Assembly (NCBI RefSeq): GCF_018449575.1
Contig: NZ_JAAVUT010000009.1
Coordinates: forward strand, 1 to 64,000
Direction: 5' to 3'
Source of the DNA: Sodalis sp. dw_96
GTDB lineage: Bacteria > Pseudomonadota > Gammaproteobacteria > Enterobacterales > Enterobacteriaceae
DNA: 64,000 nt
Shown here: positions 17,510-27,115 of the stretch, one piece after another
How positions within the stretch are numbered: position 1 is the first letter of the stretch
Layout: each line of letters starts with the position of its first letter
Translations under genes and position numbers: made by a program
Notes under the pieces: model-generated
Database searches by the model: none
Told to the model about the DNA's origin: nothing
Seen by the model: the letters and a program-made list of their open reading frames with translations, nothing else

Positions 17510-17965
17510 ATGGGAACAATGCGTACATTACTTAATTTTCTCAATTTTATTTTAGGTGGCTTTTTTACCACCCTTGCCTGGCTGCTGGCGACTCTCGTGA
17601 GCGTGATATTGATCATCACCTGGCCTTTCACCCGTTCGTGCTGGGAAATAACCAAATACTCCCTGGTACCGTTCGGCAATACCACCGTCCATGTGGATAT
17701 ACTCTATCCCGAGGACCACAATGCGGTATTGTCATCCGGCGGCACGTTGCTGAATCTGTTATGGCTGGTGCTCTTCGGCTGGTGGCTGTGTTTATCGCAT
17801 ATTCTCACCGGCATCGGCCAATGTCTGACCCTTATCGGTATTCCCCCGGGCATCGCCCATTTCAAACTGGCGGCCATCGCCCTTTGGCCGGTGGGCCAGC
17901 GTGTGGTGCCTGTGGAGCTGGCGGAAGAGTTGCACATCAATCCGGACAGACGCCGTTATCGGTAA
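17510..17965 (+). CDS. yccF: Inner-membrane protein YccF
   Basis: 151 residues (E. coli 148) with two YccF domains. Each has hydrophobic helices, around 7-40 and 80-125, and the family segment FTRSCWEITKYSLVPFGNT lies between. The function is unknown. Twenty bases separate its stop from the next start, so it forms an operon with yccS, which suggests a joint envelope or transport role. Confidence 0.93.
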   Translation: MGTMRTLLNFLNFILGGFFTTLAWLLATLVSVILIITWPFTRSCWEITKYSLVPFGNTTVHVDILYPEDHNAVLSSGGTLLNLLWLVLFGWWLCLSHILTGIGQCLTLIGIPPGIAHFKLAAIALWPVGQRVVPVELAEELHINPDRRRYR

Positions 17966-17985
17966 AGCCAAAATAAGGACATTCT

Positions 17986-20151
17986 GTGGTAAGTATGGCA
18001 CCCGGATTTCGTCGCCTGGCTTTTGACAGCCGCTGGCGCTATAACGTACGGATTTTTATCGCCTTGGCGGGCGCGGCGGCCCTGCCCTGGTGGTTCAACA
18101 TGGCAACCCTCACCATTCCGCTGACGCTGGGAGTCGTTGCCGCGGCGTTAACGGATTTGGACGATCGGCTGAGCGGCAGATTGCGCAATTTGCTGATCAC
18201 CCTGGTGAGCTTTTTCATTGCTGCGGTATCTATCGAGTTGTTGTTTCCCTACCCATGGCTGTTCGGTATCGGCCTGGCGGCATCCACATGCGGTTTTATC
18301 TTGCTTGGGGCTCTGGGCCAGCGATACGCCACCATCGCTTTCGGCGCATTGCTGATAGCGGTGTACACCATGCTGGGCGCCGCCATGTACCAAACCTGGT
18401 ATTTGCAACCGGCGTTGTTGTTGGCGGGAGCTATCTGGTACAACATACTTACCCTGCTGGGGCATATGCTGTTTCCCATCCGCCCGCTGCAGGATAACCT
18501 CGCCCATGGTTTCCACACGCTGGCCCGATATCTTGATGCCAAGGCCAATCTGTTCGATCCGGATTTGGAGGATGCCGACGACCGCGCCCTGATAGACGTC
18601 GCCATGGCAAACAGCGCGTTGGTGGAGGCGCTGAACCAGACCAAAGCGTCGTTATTGACCCGTTTGCGCGGCGATCGCGGGCAACGCGGCACCCGCCGCG
18701 CGCTGCATTATTATTTTGTCGCGCAGGATATTCACGAACGCGCCAGCTCATCCCATGTGCAATATCAACAGTTGAGGGAACATCTGCGCTATAGCGACGT
18801 TTTGTTTCGTTTCCAACGGCTGCTGGTTATGCAGGCCCACGCCTGCGATGTCCTTTCGCAATCTATATTGCTGCATCAGAAATATGAGCATGACCAGCGT
18901 TTCGAACGCGCCTTCAGCCATCTGGACGCGGCAATCAATCGCGTGGCCGGACCAGGGCAGGTCAAGGGACTTAAAAGCCTGTTGAATAATCTGCGCGCCA
19001 TTGACGCTCAATTGTCCACCATCGAATCTGAACAGGCCATCGCCCGCAACAGTCCGGAGGAAAATAATCTCGCAGATGACAAGCTGACCGGATTAAGTGA
19101 TATCCGGTCGCGCATCGGCAGTCATCTCAGTCCGGAATCGGCGCTGTTCCGCCATGCGGTGCGAATGTCCGTGGTGTTATGTATCGGTTATGCCTTTATT
19201 CAGCTGAGCGGGTTACATTATGGGTATTGGATCATGTTGACCAGCCTGTTTGTCTGCCAGCCCAATTACCAGGCCACCAGGCGACGATTGGCGCTGAGAA
19301 TTATCGGCACTCTGGGCGGCATTCTGCTCAGCCTGCCCATTCTCTATTTTGTCCCTTCAACCGAAGGAGAAATGGTGCTCATTGTGGTCAGCGGCACACT
19401 GTTCTTTGCTTTCCGCAATAGGCAATATGCCCAGGCAACCATGTTCATTACCCTGCTGGTCATGTTATGTTTCAATTTGCTGGGAGAAGGGTTCGATGTG
19501 GCGTTGCCCAGGGTATTTGATACCTTTGTCGGCTGCGCCATCGCCTGGGCGGCGGTGAGTTTTATCTGGCCGGACTGGCGTTTTCGCCGCCTGCCCGCGG
19601 TGATGAATAACAGCCTTTGCGCCAATTGCCGTTATCTGGATGCCATCCTGGTACAGTATCATCAGGGCAAGGATAATCGCCTGGACTACCGTATCGCACG
19701 ACGTGACGCCCATAACAAGGACGCTGAACTGGCTTCGGTGGTGTCAAATATGGCGGCGGAATCCAGGACCCATGGCGAAGTAATGGATTTGGCGTTCCGG
19801 CTGCTTTGCCTGAATCACACCTTCCTCAGTTATATTTCCACCCTTGGCGCCCATCGAGAAAAGATGTCATCGGAGGCGCTGCTGAAGGTGCTGGACGATG
19901 CCGCCTGTTATGTGGACGATGCCTTGCAATATCAGGATAAACTGACCTTGCGAGTGAACCAGGAACGAGATCAATTGATCGAGCGTATCCAGCATATCGC
20001 ACCGGAACCGGAAGCCAGGGAACAGCTGGTGTTGCAACAAATCGGCCTGTTGCTTGAGCTGTTGCCTGAACTTATCGCGCGCAAACAGGAGATCGAAACC
20101 CGGTTTACATCGGCTCAGCTACCGTCGCGGCCCCCGGACGTCGTTAGCTGA
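17986..20151 (+). CDS. yccS: FUSC-family inner-membrane protein YccS
   Basis: 721 residues with the YccS/YhfK layout. A first transmembrane block (about 20-150, e.g. AALTDLDDRLSGRLRNLLIT) is followed by a cytoplasmic helical domain (RLRGDRGQRGTRRALHYYFV near 225). A second block is at about 380-530 and a second cytoplasmic domain ends the protein. The family resembles aromatic acid efflux pumps, but no substrate is known. GTG at 17986 is chosen for its AAGGA site 6 bases upstream; the ATG at 17995 would shorten the protein by three residues. Confidence 0.92.
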   Translation: MVSMAPGFRRLAFDSRWRYNVRIFIALAGAAALPWWFNMATLTIPLTLGVVAAALTDLDDRLSGRLRNLLITLVSFFIAAVSIELLFPYPWLFGIGLAASTCGFILLGALGQRYATIAFGALLIAVYTMLGAAMYQTWYLQPALLLAGAIWYNILTLLGHMLFPIRPLQDNLAHGFHTLARYLDAKANLFDPDLEDADDRALIDVAMANSALVEALNQTKASLLTRLRGDRGQRGTRRALHYYFVAQDIHERASSSHVQYQQLREHLRYSDVLFRFQRLLVMQAHACDVLSQSILLHQKYEHDQRFERAFSHLDAAINRVAGPGQVKGLKSLLNNLRAIDAQLSTIESEQAIARNSPEENNLADDKLTGLSDIRSRIGSHLSPESALFRHAVRMSVVLCIGYAFIQLSGLHYGYWIMLTSLFVCQPNYQATRRRLALRIIGTLGGILLSLPILYFVPSTEGEMVLIVVSGTLFFAFRNRQYAQATMFITLLVMLCFNLLGEGFDVALPRVFDTFVGCAIAWAAVSFIWPDWRFRRLPAVMNNSLCANCRYLDAILVQYHQGKDNRLDYRIARRDAHNKDAELASVVSNMAAESRTHGEVMDLAFRLLCLNHTFLSYISTLGAHREKMSSEALLKVLDDAACYVDDALQYQDKLTLRVNQERDQLIERIQHIAPEPEAREQLVLQQIGLLLELLPELIARKQEIETRFTSAQLPSRPPDVVS

Positions 20152-20162
20152 GCGCGGTGGCG

Positions 20163-20768
20163 CTAGCGGCAGGACTGCCGCTCGAACCACTCAAGCAATT
20201 CACTGCGCTGCATCTGGGGCAGCGCGGCGGAATGGTGGCCGGACAGGGCCCCCTCCAGGGCGAACAGCACTTTGACGCTCAGATTTTGTTTAATCTCCCG
20301 CAGTTTCAGGTAGCTGCTCTTCGCACCGTAATAGCGCAAGGACTCGATATCCTGTATGCCGGCTTTCCATAACAATCGCTCGATACCCTGACCGATATTG
20401 GGTAAATCCTTCAACCTTGGGCTGGACGTCCTTTCGCACCGATCGTGTTTTGACTCATCAAGGGCCTGAGCCGCCAGGGCCAGCAAACGATCGCCCTTCA
20501 GCCACAATTTTTCGTTCACATGATAATAATTCAACGTTACCGGAACACCCCGCTTGGTATAGATAAGTTTTTGCATACCCTCGGAGCGATAGACATGTTC
20601 GCTTTGCCGGGTACCGCGAAGATAAAGCTCGCCATCAAGTATCAGCCCGAACATCACCTGGTCGGCGCAGATACTGTAGCCGCCGAATTGCGACCGGGTG
20701 GTAATAATCCCCAGCGGCGCGAAGAAAGGTACTGTCTGTGAAATCCGCTGCTTATATGCCGTTTCCAT
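20163..20768 (-). CDS. sxy: Competence regulator Sxy/TfoX
   Basis: 201 residues from the ATG at 20768, which follows GGAG by 7 bases; another ATG at 20780 has no ribosome site. An N-terminal TfoX domain (RSQFGGYSICADQVMFGLIL, GELYLRGT) and a C-terminal domain (RLKDLPNIGQGIERLLWKAG) match E. coli Sxy. Sxy acts with CRP at non-canonical CRP-S sites to turn on DNA uptake genes. It converges with yccS, 11 bases apart. Confidence 0.93.
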   Translation of the reverse strand: METAYKQRISQTVPFFAPLGIITTRSQFGGYSICADQVMFGLILDGELYLRGTRQSEHVYRSEGMQKLIYTKRGVPVTLNYYHVNEKLWLKGDRLLALAAQALDESKHDRCERTSSPRLKDLPNIGQGIERLLWKAGIQDIESLRYYGAKSSYLKLREIKQNLSVKVLFALEGALSGHHSAALPQMQRSELLEWFERQSCR

Positions 20769-20939
20769 CAATTTCTCCATGTTATTGTGTTGAGAGTCCC
20801 TACTCTTTTTCCATCCAACCTATTAAAAATACTGTATTTTCCATGTGGTTTTCAACTTAATCCGCACTGAGCGCCGGATCAACAGGATTTTTGCGAAGCC
20901 GCTTAAATTTCTGGTTGATTTTCACCCTGAACCCATATA

Positions 20940-20955
20940 CTGTATTTATATACAG
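20940..20955 (+). promoter_or_regulatory. LexA operator (SOS box) of sulA
   Basis: CTGT-ATTTATAT-ACAG, a perfect SOS box with AT-rich spacer, 21 bases before the sulA ATG. It overlaps the likely promoter, as in E. coli. Confidence 0.95.
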
Positions 20956-20976
20956 TTAACCAGGGGCGTACAGACT

Positions 20977-21483
20977 ATGCACACTCAACTTCAAGCCGCA
21001 CCTCATTTCGGCCAAACGATCCATGAGGAAAACCCATCGGAGAATACTTCCGGTTCCATGGCCCGCGGGATTATCAGCGAAGTGGTTTATTTTGAAGATC
21101 AACCCATGGTGGGACACATTCTCCTGCCGTTGTTGCGGCAATTGGGTACCCAATCGCGCTGGCTGCTGTGGTTGACGTCGTCACGCAAATTGAGTCGCCC
21201 CTGGCTGATGCAGTCGGGCCTGCCGTTGGAAAAGATGGTCCAATTACGTCAACCTACTGCTTTCGATACCGTTGCAGCGATGGAGAAAGCGTTATTGACG
21301 GGAAATTACAGCGTTATACTGGGCTGGTTTCCTGAAGAATTGACGGAAAATGAGAAGCGCCGACTGCGCGATGCCGCGCAACTAGGGGGGTCTTACGGGT
21401 TCATTATGTATCCTCAAAACGAGACTAGCCGGTCCTCTGGACAGTTTTCAGGCCTAAAAATTCATTCTTCCCGCTATCATTGA
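20977..21483 (+). CDS. sulA: SOS cell-division inhibitor SulA
   Basis: 168 residues from the ATG at 20977 (E. coli 169). Upstream in-frame codons would cross the LexA box and are rejected. The conserved core is [40 protein letters not shown] and [11 protein letters not shown]. SulA binds FtsZ and blocks Z-ring assembly during DNA damage, and Lon degrades it. It lies upstream of ompA on the same strand, as in E. coli, but ompA has its own long leader. Confidence 0.96.
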   Translation: MHTQLQAAPHFGQTIHEENPSENTSGSMARGIISEVVYFEDQPMVGHILLPLLRQLGTQSRWLLWLTSSRKLSRPWLMQSGLPLEKMVQLRQPTAFDTVAAMEKALLTGNYSVILGWFPEELTENEKRRLRDAAQLGGSYGFIMYPQNETSRSSGQFSGLKIHSSRYH

Positions 21484-21551
21484 GGAATTTTAAGATTTAT
21501 CTCAATCGGGGCGTCGGCACCGAAGACTAAACACCTTAAAATTTGCCTCAA
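21479..21551. other. Long-arm inverted repeat at the sulA stop
   Basis: TTGAGG-AATTTTAAG at 21480-21494 and CTTAAAATTTGCCTCAA at 21534-21550 can pair over about 15 bp with a 2-nt bulge, closing a loop of about 40 nt. It has no U-run. It may protect or end the sulA transcript. Confidence 0.45.
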
Positions 21552-21835
21552 TCCAGTAGATATGCGGGTCGCCAGCCTTTTCACCGTTGTGAGCGGCTAT
21601 CACTTTGTCACGCTTTCGGTCAATGAAACATACACGAAACGCTGTTTTTTATTAGCGGCTTACTACATCTTACTTGTAAGTTTCCCACTTCGTTGTAGAC
21701 TTTAATTCGCCAGGGTTGCTCTATAACGCCTGTTGAATGGCGGTGTACAAACGCGGAGCACTGACTCTGGCAATGGAATTTTTAAATTAGCTTTAAGAGC
21801 TCATTGCCTATTTGGATGATAACGAGGCGCAAAGA
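21552..21835 (+). promoter_or_regulatory. ompA promoter and long leader with conserved MicA-pairing end
   Basis: No gene in this 284-base stretch. The last 25 bases (TTGGATGATAACGAGGCGCA and on) are the same as in E. coli apart from one position. They are the segment that the sRNA MicA pairs with to block ribosome binding under sigma-E stress. I do not see micA itself in the window. Confidence 0.7.
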
Positions 21836-22918
21836 ATGAAAAAGACAGCTATCGCACTTGCAGTGGCATTGGCGGGTTTCGCAACCGTAGCGCAAGCCGC
21901 TCCTCAAGATAACACCTGGTACACAGGTGGTAAATTGGGTTGGTCCCAGTACCATGACACCGGTTTTTACGGCAACGGTTATAACAGCAGTATCGGCAAC
22001 GGTCCTACCCACAACAGCCAATTGGGCGCTGGTGCTTTTCTCGGTTATCAGGCAAATCCGTATTTAGGGTTTGAACTGGGCTATGACTGGCTGGGCCGCA
22101 TGCCTTATAAGGGCAGCGTCAACAACGGTGCGTTCAAAGCACAGGGTGTTTCCCTGGCTGCTAAATTGAGCTATCCGCTGACCGATGATTTGGATATCTA
22201 CACCCGTTTGGGTGGCATGGTTTGGCGTGCTGATGCCAAAGCCAACTACAACAACGGCTCTAACGGTCGTCTGAGCGATAACGACACCGGTGTTTCGCCG
22301 ATGGCCGCCATCGGTTTCGAATACGCTATAACCCAGGACTGGGCAACCCGTCTTGATTATCAGTGGGTCAACAATATCGGTGACGCCAGCACTGTTGGCG
22401 CGCGTCCTGATAACGGCATGCTGAGCGTGGGCGTTTCTTACCGCTTCGGCCAGGGTACCCCGGCTCCAGTCGTGACTCCGGCTGCTCCGGCACCGGCTCC
22501 GGTTGTGCAGACCAAGCACTTCACCCTGCGTTCAGACGTACTGTTCAACTTCAACAAGTCCACTCTGAAGCCGGAAGGTCAACAGGCCCTGGATCAACTG
22601 TATTCCCAGTTGAGCTCCTTGGATCCTAAAGACGGTTCCGTTGTTGTCCTGGGCTATACCGACCGTATCGGTTCAGAACAGTATAACTTGAAACTGTCTC
22701 AGGCTCGTGCGCAAAGCGTCGTGACTTACCTGATTTCCAAGGGTATCCCGTCCGACAAGATTTCCGCACGTGGTATGGGTAAATCCAACCCTGTCACCGG
22801 CAATACTTGCGATAACGTGAAGGGCCGTGCTGCTTTGATTACTTGCCTGGCACCGGATCGTCGCGTAGAGATCGAAGTGAAGGGCTACAAAGAAGTCGTT
22901 ACACAGCCGCAGTCTTAA
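21836..22918 (+). CDS. ompA: Outer membrane protein A
   Basis: 360 residues. The Sec signal (1-21, [20 protein letters not shown]) is followed by an eight-stranded barrel (to about 200). Then come an Ala/Pro hinge (APAPAPVV near 228) and the periplasmic OmpA domain (about 235-345) that binds peptidoglycan. The cysteine pair in [15 protein letters not shown] is conserved. The start at 21836 follows GAGGCG, while an upstream in-frame ATG at 21812 lies in the leader. Loop sequences such as [17 protein letters not shown] differ from E. coli, as expected for surface loops. Confidence 0.99.
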   Translation: MKKTAIALAVALAGFATVAQAAPQDNTWYTGGKLGWSQYHDTGFYGNGYNSSIGNGPTHNSQLGAGAFLGYQANPYLGFELGYDWLGRMPYKGSVNNGAFKAQGVSLAAKLSYPLTDDLDIYTRLGGMVWRADAKANYNNGSNGRLSDNDTGVSPMAAIGFEYAITQDWATRLDYQWVNNIGDASTVGARPDNGMLSVGVSYRFGQGTPAPVVTPAAPAPAPVVQTKHFTLRSDVLFNFNKSTLKPEGQQALDQLYSQLSSLDPKDGSVVVLGYTDRIGSEQYNLKLSQARAQSVVTYLISKGIPSDKISARGMGKSNPVTGNTCDNVKGRAALITCLAPDRRVEIEVKGYKEVVTQPQS

Positions 22919-22944
22919 GTTTTTAACCATTCTTAACCGATTGC

Positions 22945-22971
22945 AAAAACCCCGCCATGCGGGGTTTTTTT
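22945..22971 (+). terminator. Intrinsic terminator of ompA
   Basis: AAAAACCCCGC-CAT-GCGGGGTTTTTTT, 27 bases after the stop, a textbook GC stem plus U-run. Confidence 0.95.
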
Positions 22972-23040
22972 ATGCCTGGATGAACATACGGACTCTGACT
23001 TACCGCCCGACTTAAAGGCGATAGAACACGTTTCGGGAGC

Positions 23041-23496
23041 TTAACGATCCTCACCAAGGATAGCTTTCAGATCCTGCTTCAGGGAGGACATCTGGCTGGC
23101 GTATTTCTCTTTGCGCTCGGCATCTTCCAACAGATTCACGATGGTTTCCGATAAGGTATTACCCCGCCGTTGCGCCAAAGCAGCCAGACGTTGCCAAACC
23201 AGATATTCAAGGTCGATGGATTTTTTGCGGGTATGCTGATGTTCAGCATTGAAATGCCGCTTACGGCGTGCTCGGATGGTTTGCTTCATCCGGTTTTCAA
23301 GCGCTGGATTCATATTATCCCGAATCCACAGGAGAATGTTCTCGGGCTGATGCTCGAATTGCATCAGCGAGTCCACCGCTTCCTCGGCGGCGCTGTTTTC
23401 TTCGTGACGGGTAATGCGCTCGCCCTCACGGTGTTTTTTGATGAGATACGTCCACTTCCATCCGCTTTCCAGATTTTCGAGTTGCTGATATTTCAT
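23041..23496 (-). CDS. matP: Ter macrodomain organiser MatP
   Basis: 151 residues (E. coli 150). The N-terminal four-helix bundle ([20 protein letters not shown]) precedes a ribbon-helix-helix domain near 105-140 ([35 protein letters not shown]). MatP binds matS sites (GTGACRNYGTCAC) to condense the replication terminus and ties it to ZapB at the septum. I found no matS site here, in line with a locus outside Ter. Divergent from ycbZ. Confidence 0.97.
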   Translation of the reverse strand: MKYQQLENLESGWKWTYLIKKHREGERITRHEENSAAEEAVDSLMQFEHQPENILLWIRDNMNPALENRMKQTIRARRKRHFNAEHQHTRKKSIDLEYLVWQRLAALAQRRGNTLSETIVNLLEDAERKEKYASQMSSLKQDLKAILGEDR

Positions 23497-23705
23497 GGTA
23501 CATGCACCCGTGACCGTGTAACGTTACCTGGATAATAACAGTTTTTCCGCATAATTCCCCTACGGACGTCATATTTTGACTGATTTTCAGACATGTCAAA
23601 TTGGGATCCCTTCAGAATATTCGTTCAATGAAAGATGCATGAAGCCCAGAGACTGAAATTCTTGTATAATCTACGTTTCCCTGAATAGCGACGTTACCGA
23701 ATACC

Positions 23706-25457
23706 TTGACCATTAAACAATTAGAATGGAAATATTTAGTTCCAGATCTTTCGCCTTTTACGGCGGTATTTGCCCAGCCCTACCAGCCCCTTTCTGCACC
23801 CCTGGAATCGTTGCAGATGCGTTTGATGGACGGCCTGATTCAATTTTGCCATCCCAAGACCCCCAGCCGTTTTATGCTGATCACCGCGCAGGAGGACGAA
23901 GAGTATTTGCAGCTCATTTCGGGGATGGTGGACGACGCGTTGCCTGAAGATAAGCCGCTGGTGGGCAGCCGCTATACCATCGCCGGCCATGAAGTGAAGA
24001 TGCAGGCGGCCGCCACGCCTGACGATAATTTTGCCGGCCGTGGCAAGTGCGTTTACCAGCCATGGATTGAGAACGAGCAGCTGTTCGGCTGTGTCAGGAA
24101 TTATCGCGACATCATCGATTTGCAACCGGGTAAAATCCACGAAGCCAATGGCGGAGTGCTGATGTTGGGCGCCAGTGCCCTGGTGAGTCAGCCGCTTATG
24201 TGGCTGCGTCTTAAACAGATGATTTTGCAGCAGCGTTTTGACTGGCTGGCGCTGGATGAAACCCGTCCGTTGCCGGTTTCGATCCCGTCGATGCCGTTGG
24301 ATCTCCGTTTAATCGTCATCGGCGATCGTGAATCGCTGGCGGATTTGAACGACCTCGAACCCGGTCTGACCAAGCTGGCGTTGTACGGTGAGTTCGAGTC
24401 CGAGCTGAAGGTCACCCAAACGGAAGATATGCAAAACTGGTGTGACTACGTAAATGGTTTAGTGCAAGCGCAATCGATGCCGCCGCTGGCCGTGGAGGCC
24501 TGGCCGGAGTTGATCCGCCAGGCGGTCCGCTATAGCGGCGATCAGTACCAGTTGCCCCTGTGTCCGCAATGGTTAACCCGACGCATAAAAGAAGCGGCGC
24601 AGTATGCCGAGCAGGATGCGATTAACGATCAGGCGCTGTATAACAGCAACCGCACCCGCATCTGGCGTGAAAGCTACCTGACGGAGCGCATGCAGGATGA
24701 GATTGCCGAAGGGCAAATCATGGTGGAAACCGACGGCGCAATGATAGGTCAGGTGAATGCATTGTCGGTAATGGATTTCCCCGGCCACCCGCTGCCGTTC
24801 GGCGAGCCTTCGCGTATCAGCTGCGTGGTGCATCTGGGTGATGGGGAAGTAAACGATGTGGAACGTAAAGCCGAATTGGGCGGAAATCTTCATGCCAAAG
24901 GCATGATGATCATGCAGGCGTTTCTTATGGCGTCGCTGGAGCTGGATCAGCAACTGCCCTTCTCCGCGTCGCTGGTGTTTGAGCAGTCTTATGGTGAAGT
25001 GGATGGCGACAGCGCCTCGCTGGCTGAGCTCAGCGCGCTTATCAGCGCATTGTCCGGCAAGCCGATTGTTCAGCGGATCGCGGTTACCGGTTCGGTGGAT
25101 CAATTCGGCCGGGTGCAACCTATCGGCGGTGTAAACGAAAAAATAGAGGGCTTTTTTGCCCTGTGCCGAAACCGTGGGCTCGAAGGAACCCACGGCGTGA
25201 TTATGCCCGCCGCCAATGTGCGCCATTTATGCCTGCATGAAGAGTTGGTCGAAGCGGTAAGGGATGAACAATTCCATATCTGGCCGGTGGAGACTATTGA
25301 TGAGGCGTTGGAATTGCTGACCGGGATACCTTACGATCACGAGCAGAAACCCAATTTGATTGCTTCAATACGCGAGCGTATCGCTTATATCAATCAGCAC
25401 GAACGTCTACGCTTACCCTGGGGATTTCGTTGGCTGAACTGGTTTAACCAGAGTTAG
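23706..25457 (+). CDS. ycbZ: Lon-like protease YcbZ (LonH)
   Basis: 583 residues, E. coli 586. It begins with TTG at 23706, since no upstream ATG is in frame and TIKQLEWKYLVPD aligns with the E. coli start. The C-terminal Lon-type domain contains VDGDSASLAELSAL (catalytic Ser near 433) and VQPIGGVNEKIEGFFALC (catalytic Lys near 476). The ATPase part lacks a standard Walker A loop that I can see. The natural substrates are not settled. It precedes fabA by 67 bases, and in E. coli fabA promoters lie within its end. Confidence 0.95.
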   Translation: MTIKQLEWKYLVPDLSPFTAVFAQPYQPLSAPLESLQMRLMDGLIQFCHPKTPSRFMLITAQEDEEYLQLISGMVDDALPEDKPLVGSRYTIAGHEVKMQAAATPDDNFAGRGKCVYQPWIENEQLFGCVRNYRDIIDLQPGKIHEANGGVLMLGASALVSQPLMWLRLKQMILQQRFDWLALDETRPLPVSIPSMPLDLRLIVIGDRESLADLNDLEPGLTKLALYGEFESELKVTQTEDMQNWCDYVNGLVQAQSMPPLAVEAWPELIRQAVRYSGDQYQLPLCPQWLTRRIKEAAQYAEQDAINDQALYNSNRTRIWRESYLTERMQDEIAEGQIMVETDGAMIGQVNALSVMDFPGHPLPFGEPSRISCVVHLGDGEVNDVERKAELGGNLHAKGMMIMQAFLMASLELDQQLPFSASLVFEQSYGEVDGDSASLAELSALISALSGKPIVQRIAVTGSVDQFGRVQPIGGVNEKIEGFFALCRNRGLEGTHGVIMPAANVRHLCLHEELVEAVRDEQFHIWPVETIDEALELLTGIPYDHEQKPNLIASIRERIAYINQHERLRLPWGFRWLNWFNQS

Positions 25458-25524
25458 CCGGGGTTGTGCCGGGTACGGGTGGTGAGTTAACGTGCGTGAT
25501 TCATTTATAAAGGTTTGAATAAAT

Positions 25525-26043
25525 ATGCTAGATAAACGCGAATCCTATACAAGAGAAGACCTGCTTGCCTCAAGTCGCGGAGAACTTTTCGGTAAAGAGG
25601 GCCCGCAGCTGCCCGCGCCGAATATGCTGATGATGGACCGGGTGGTTAAAATGACCGAAGACGGCGGTAGCCATAATAAAGGCTATGTGGAAGCCGAATT
25701 GGATATTCATCCGGATATGTGGTTCTTCGGCTGCCATTTTATTGGCGACCCGGTGATGCCGGGCTGCCTGGGATTGGACGCCATGTGGCAATTGGTGGGC
25801 TTCTATCTCGGCTGGCTGGGCGGCGAGGGTAAGGGTCGCGCGTTGGGTGTGGGTGAAGTGAAGTTTACCGGCCAGATCCTGCCTACCGCAAAAAAAGTCA
25901 CCTATCGTATTCACTTCCGCCGTGTGGTGAACCGTCGTTTAGTGATGGGCCTGGCGGATGGTGAAGTGCTGTGCGACGGACAGGTTATTTATACCGCCAG
26001 CGATTTGAAAGTCGGACTGTTTAAAGACACCACGTCATTTTAA
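25525..26043 (+). CDS. fabA: 3-hydroxydecanoyl-ACP dehydratase/isomerase FabA
   Basis: 172 residues as in E. coli. The active-site His71 ([15 protein letters not shown]) and Asp85 (CLGLDAMWQ) are present. The enzyme dehydrates 3-hydroxydecanoyl-ACP and isomerises trans-2 to cis-3-decenoyl-ACP, the branch point for unsaturated fatty acids. AAAGG precedes the ATG. FadR or FabR operators were not recognised in the short upstream gap and may lie inside ycbZ. Confidence 0.99.
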   Translation: MLDKRESYTREDLLASSRGELFGKEGPQLPAPNMLMMDRVVKMTEDGGSHNKGYVEAELDIHPDMWFFGCHFIGDPVMPGCLGLDAMWQLVGFYLGWLGGEGKGRALGVGEVKFTGQILPTAKKVTYRIHFRRVVNRRLVMGLADGEVLCDGQVIYTASDLKVGLFKDTTSF

Positions 26044-26103
26044 TGCCGCTTGAAATCAAACCTCCGCTGAATGCGGAGGTCAATCCCTTTACTGACAAAC
26101 CGA

Positions 26104-26271
26104 TCATACGGTAACCGACCTGTCCTCCATGGCCTTTCGCCAACCTCCCAACCAGTGAGACCGTGCATCCAAGGATTGATATGGACATATTTCGCTGGAT
26201 CGTCCGGATAATCCTGCCTGATAGCCACGCGAATGTGCACGTTCGAGGCGATCTCGTTTTTGTCTCTTCAT
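26104..26271 (-). CDS. rmf: Ribosome modulation factor
   Basis: 55 residues, as in E. coli. The frame reads MKRQKRDRLERAHSRGYQAG, then CPYQSLDARSHWLGGWRKAM, and ends RSVTV. The basic N-terminus and the LGGWRKAM motif are diagnostic. RMF dimerises 70S ribosomes into inactive 100S particles in stationary phase. GAGG lies about 9 bases before the ATG at 26271. It faces fabA tail to tail and lies on the strand of pqiABC, as in E. coli. Longer frames across it in other phases are shadows. Confidence 0.95.
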   Translation of the reverse strand: MKRQKRDRLERAHSRGYQAGLSGRSSEICPYQSLDARSHWLGGWRKAMEDRSVTV

Positions 26272-26548
26272 GCCATGTTTTCCTCATCTTGTCTGGTGGA
26301 AAGAAAATGGTAAGAAAACGATAACCACTGGGAGGTGGTTACACTTTATCTTTAGCGATAAATGGGCTGGAGATCAATGCAACAATTCACATAAACGTCA
26401 TGACAATTAGGCATAATGACGATATTTTTAGCCTGTCAGGCCGGGCTACCGGTAGGGTAACCCTATGATAAAAAAAAGAAGCATGCCCTTTTTCAGATGT
26501 CTTCGTCCGGGTGGGGCATAAGGGCCGATGCTTTAGAACAATTCGTTA
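26272..26548. promoter_or_regulatory. pqiC-rmf intergenic region
   Basis: 277 bases holding the rmf promoter region and, at its right end, the pqiABC terminator. Nothing else is seen. Confidence 0.5.
26471..26533 (-). terminator. Terminator of the pqiABC operon
   Basis: On the minus strand AAGCAT-CG-GCCCTT pairs with AAGGGCATGCTT (2-nt bulge, loop of about 28 nt). It is followed by CTTTTTTT, beginning 15 bases after the pqiC stop. Confidence 0.6.
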
Positions 26549-27115
26549 TTACCCCATGGCGGTTATTTGCTTTGCGATATGTTGACACACCTGTTGCCAT
26601 CCTTGCGCCAGCGTCCTGACCAAGGCGTCGTAGCCGTCCTTATCCTGTGTCAGTATCATATTAATGGGGAACCGGCTCACAGTGCCGTTATGGGTGAGCC
26701 GCCATTCGCCGCGGATAACCACCTTGCCGTCATAACGACCGTGAAAGCCGGTCACATCCACTTCCAATTGGTCCTGTTCCCCGGGAGCCTGACTGGCGGA
26801 TACCAGCGTGCCGGGCAGCGCGTTATTTAAATTGGCCAACATGGCTTGCTGCAATTGCTGTTCCAGCGGGCTGGCCCATAAATTATTGCCGGCGGTGACA
26901 TACTGTACATCACTGGTTTGATAAACCACGCCATTACCCGCCAGGTAATCCGAAAGGTTGATACGGGAAAGCCACAGATGGCTTGTAGCAGCCCGTGGTG
27001 ACGCCAGTAAGGGGGCGGCATCCGTCCCTATCGGCAATTGGTAGTAACGTTTATCGCCGGTGCTGCTGCAGGCCACCAATAAAAGCAGCGCCGCCATTAG
27101 AATCCCTTTTCTCAT
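26549..27115 (-). CDS. pqiC: Intermembrane transport lipoprotein PqiC
   Basis: 188 residues. A lipoprotein signal with lipobox LLVAC sets Cys16 as the acylated residue, and an ABC-type auxiliary fold (YmbA family) follows (RYYQLPIG, LWLSRINLSDYLAGNGVVYQ). PqiC sits in the outer membrane and forms a ring that meets the tip of the PqiB tube. Its ATG overlaps the pqiB stop (ATGA), so translation is coupled. Confidence 0.95.
   Translation of the reverse strand: MRKGILMAALLLLVACSSTGDKRYYQLPIGTDAAPLLASPRAATSHLWLSRINLSDYLAGNGVVYQTSDVQYVTAGNNLWASPLEQQLQQAMLANLNNALPGTLVSASQAPGEQDQLEVDVTGFHGRYDGKVVIRGEWRLTHNGTVSRFPINMILTQDKDGYDALVRTLAQGWQQVCQHIAKQITAMG

Noticed and set aside
23041-23705. matS sites near matP
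   Set aside because: I looked for GTGACRNYGTCAC across the window and found no convincing match.
26021-26287. 88- and 66-residue minus-strand frames between fabA and pqiC
   Set aside because: They are other-phase readings of the rmf locus; the 55-residue Rmf frame has the conserved motifs.
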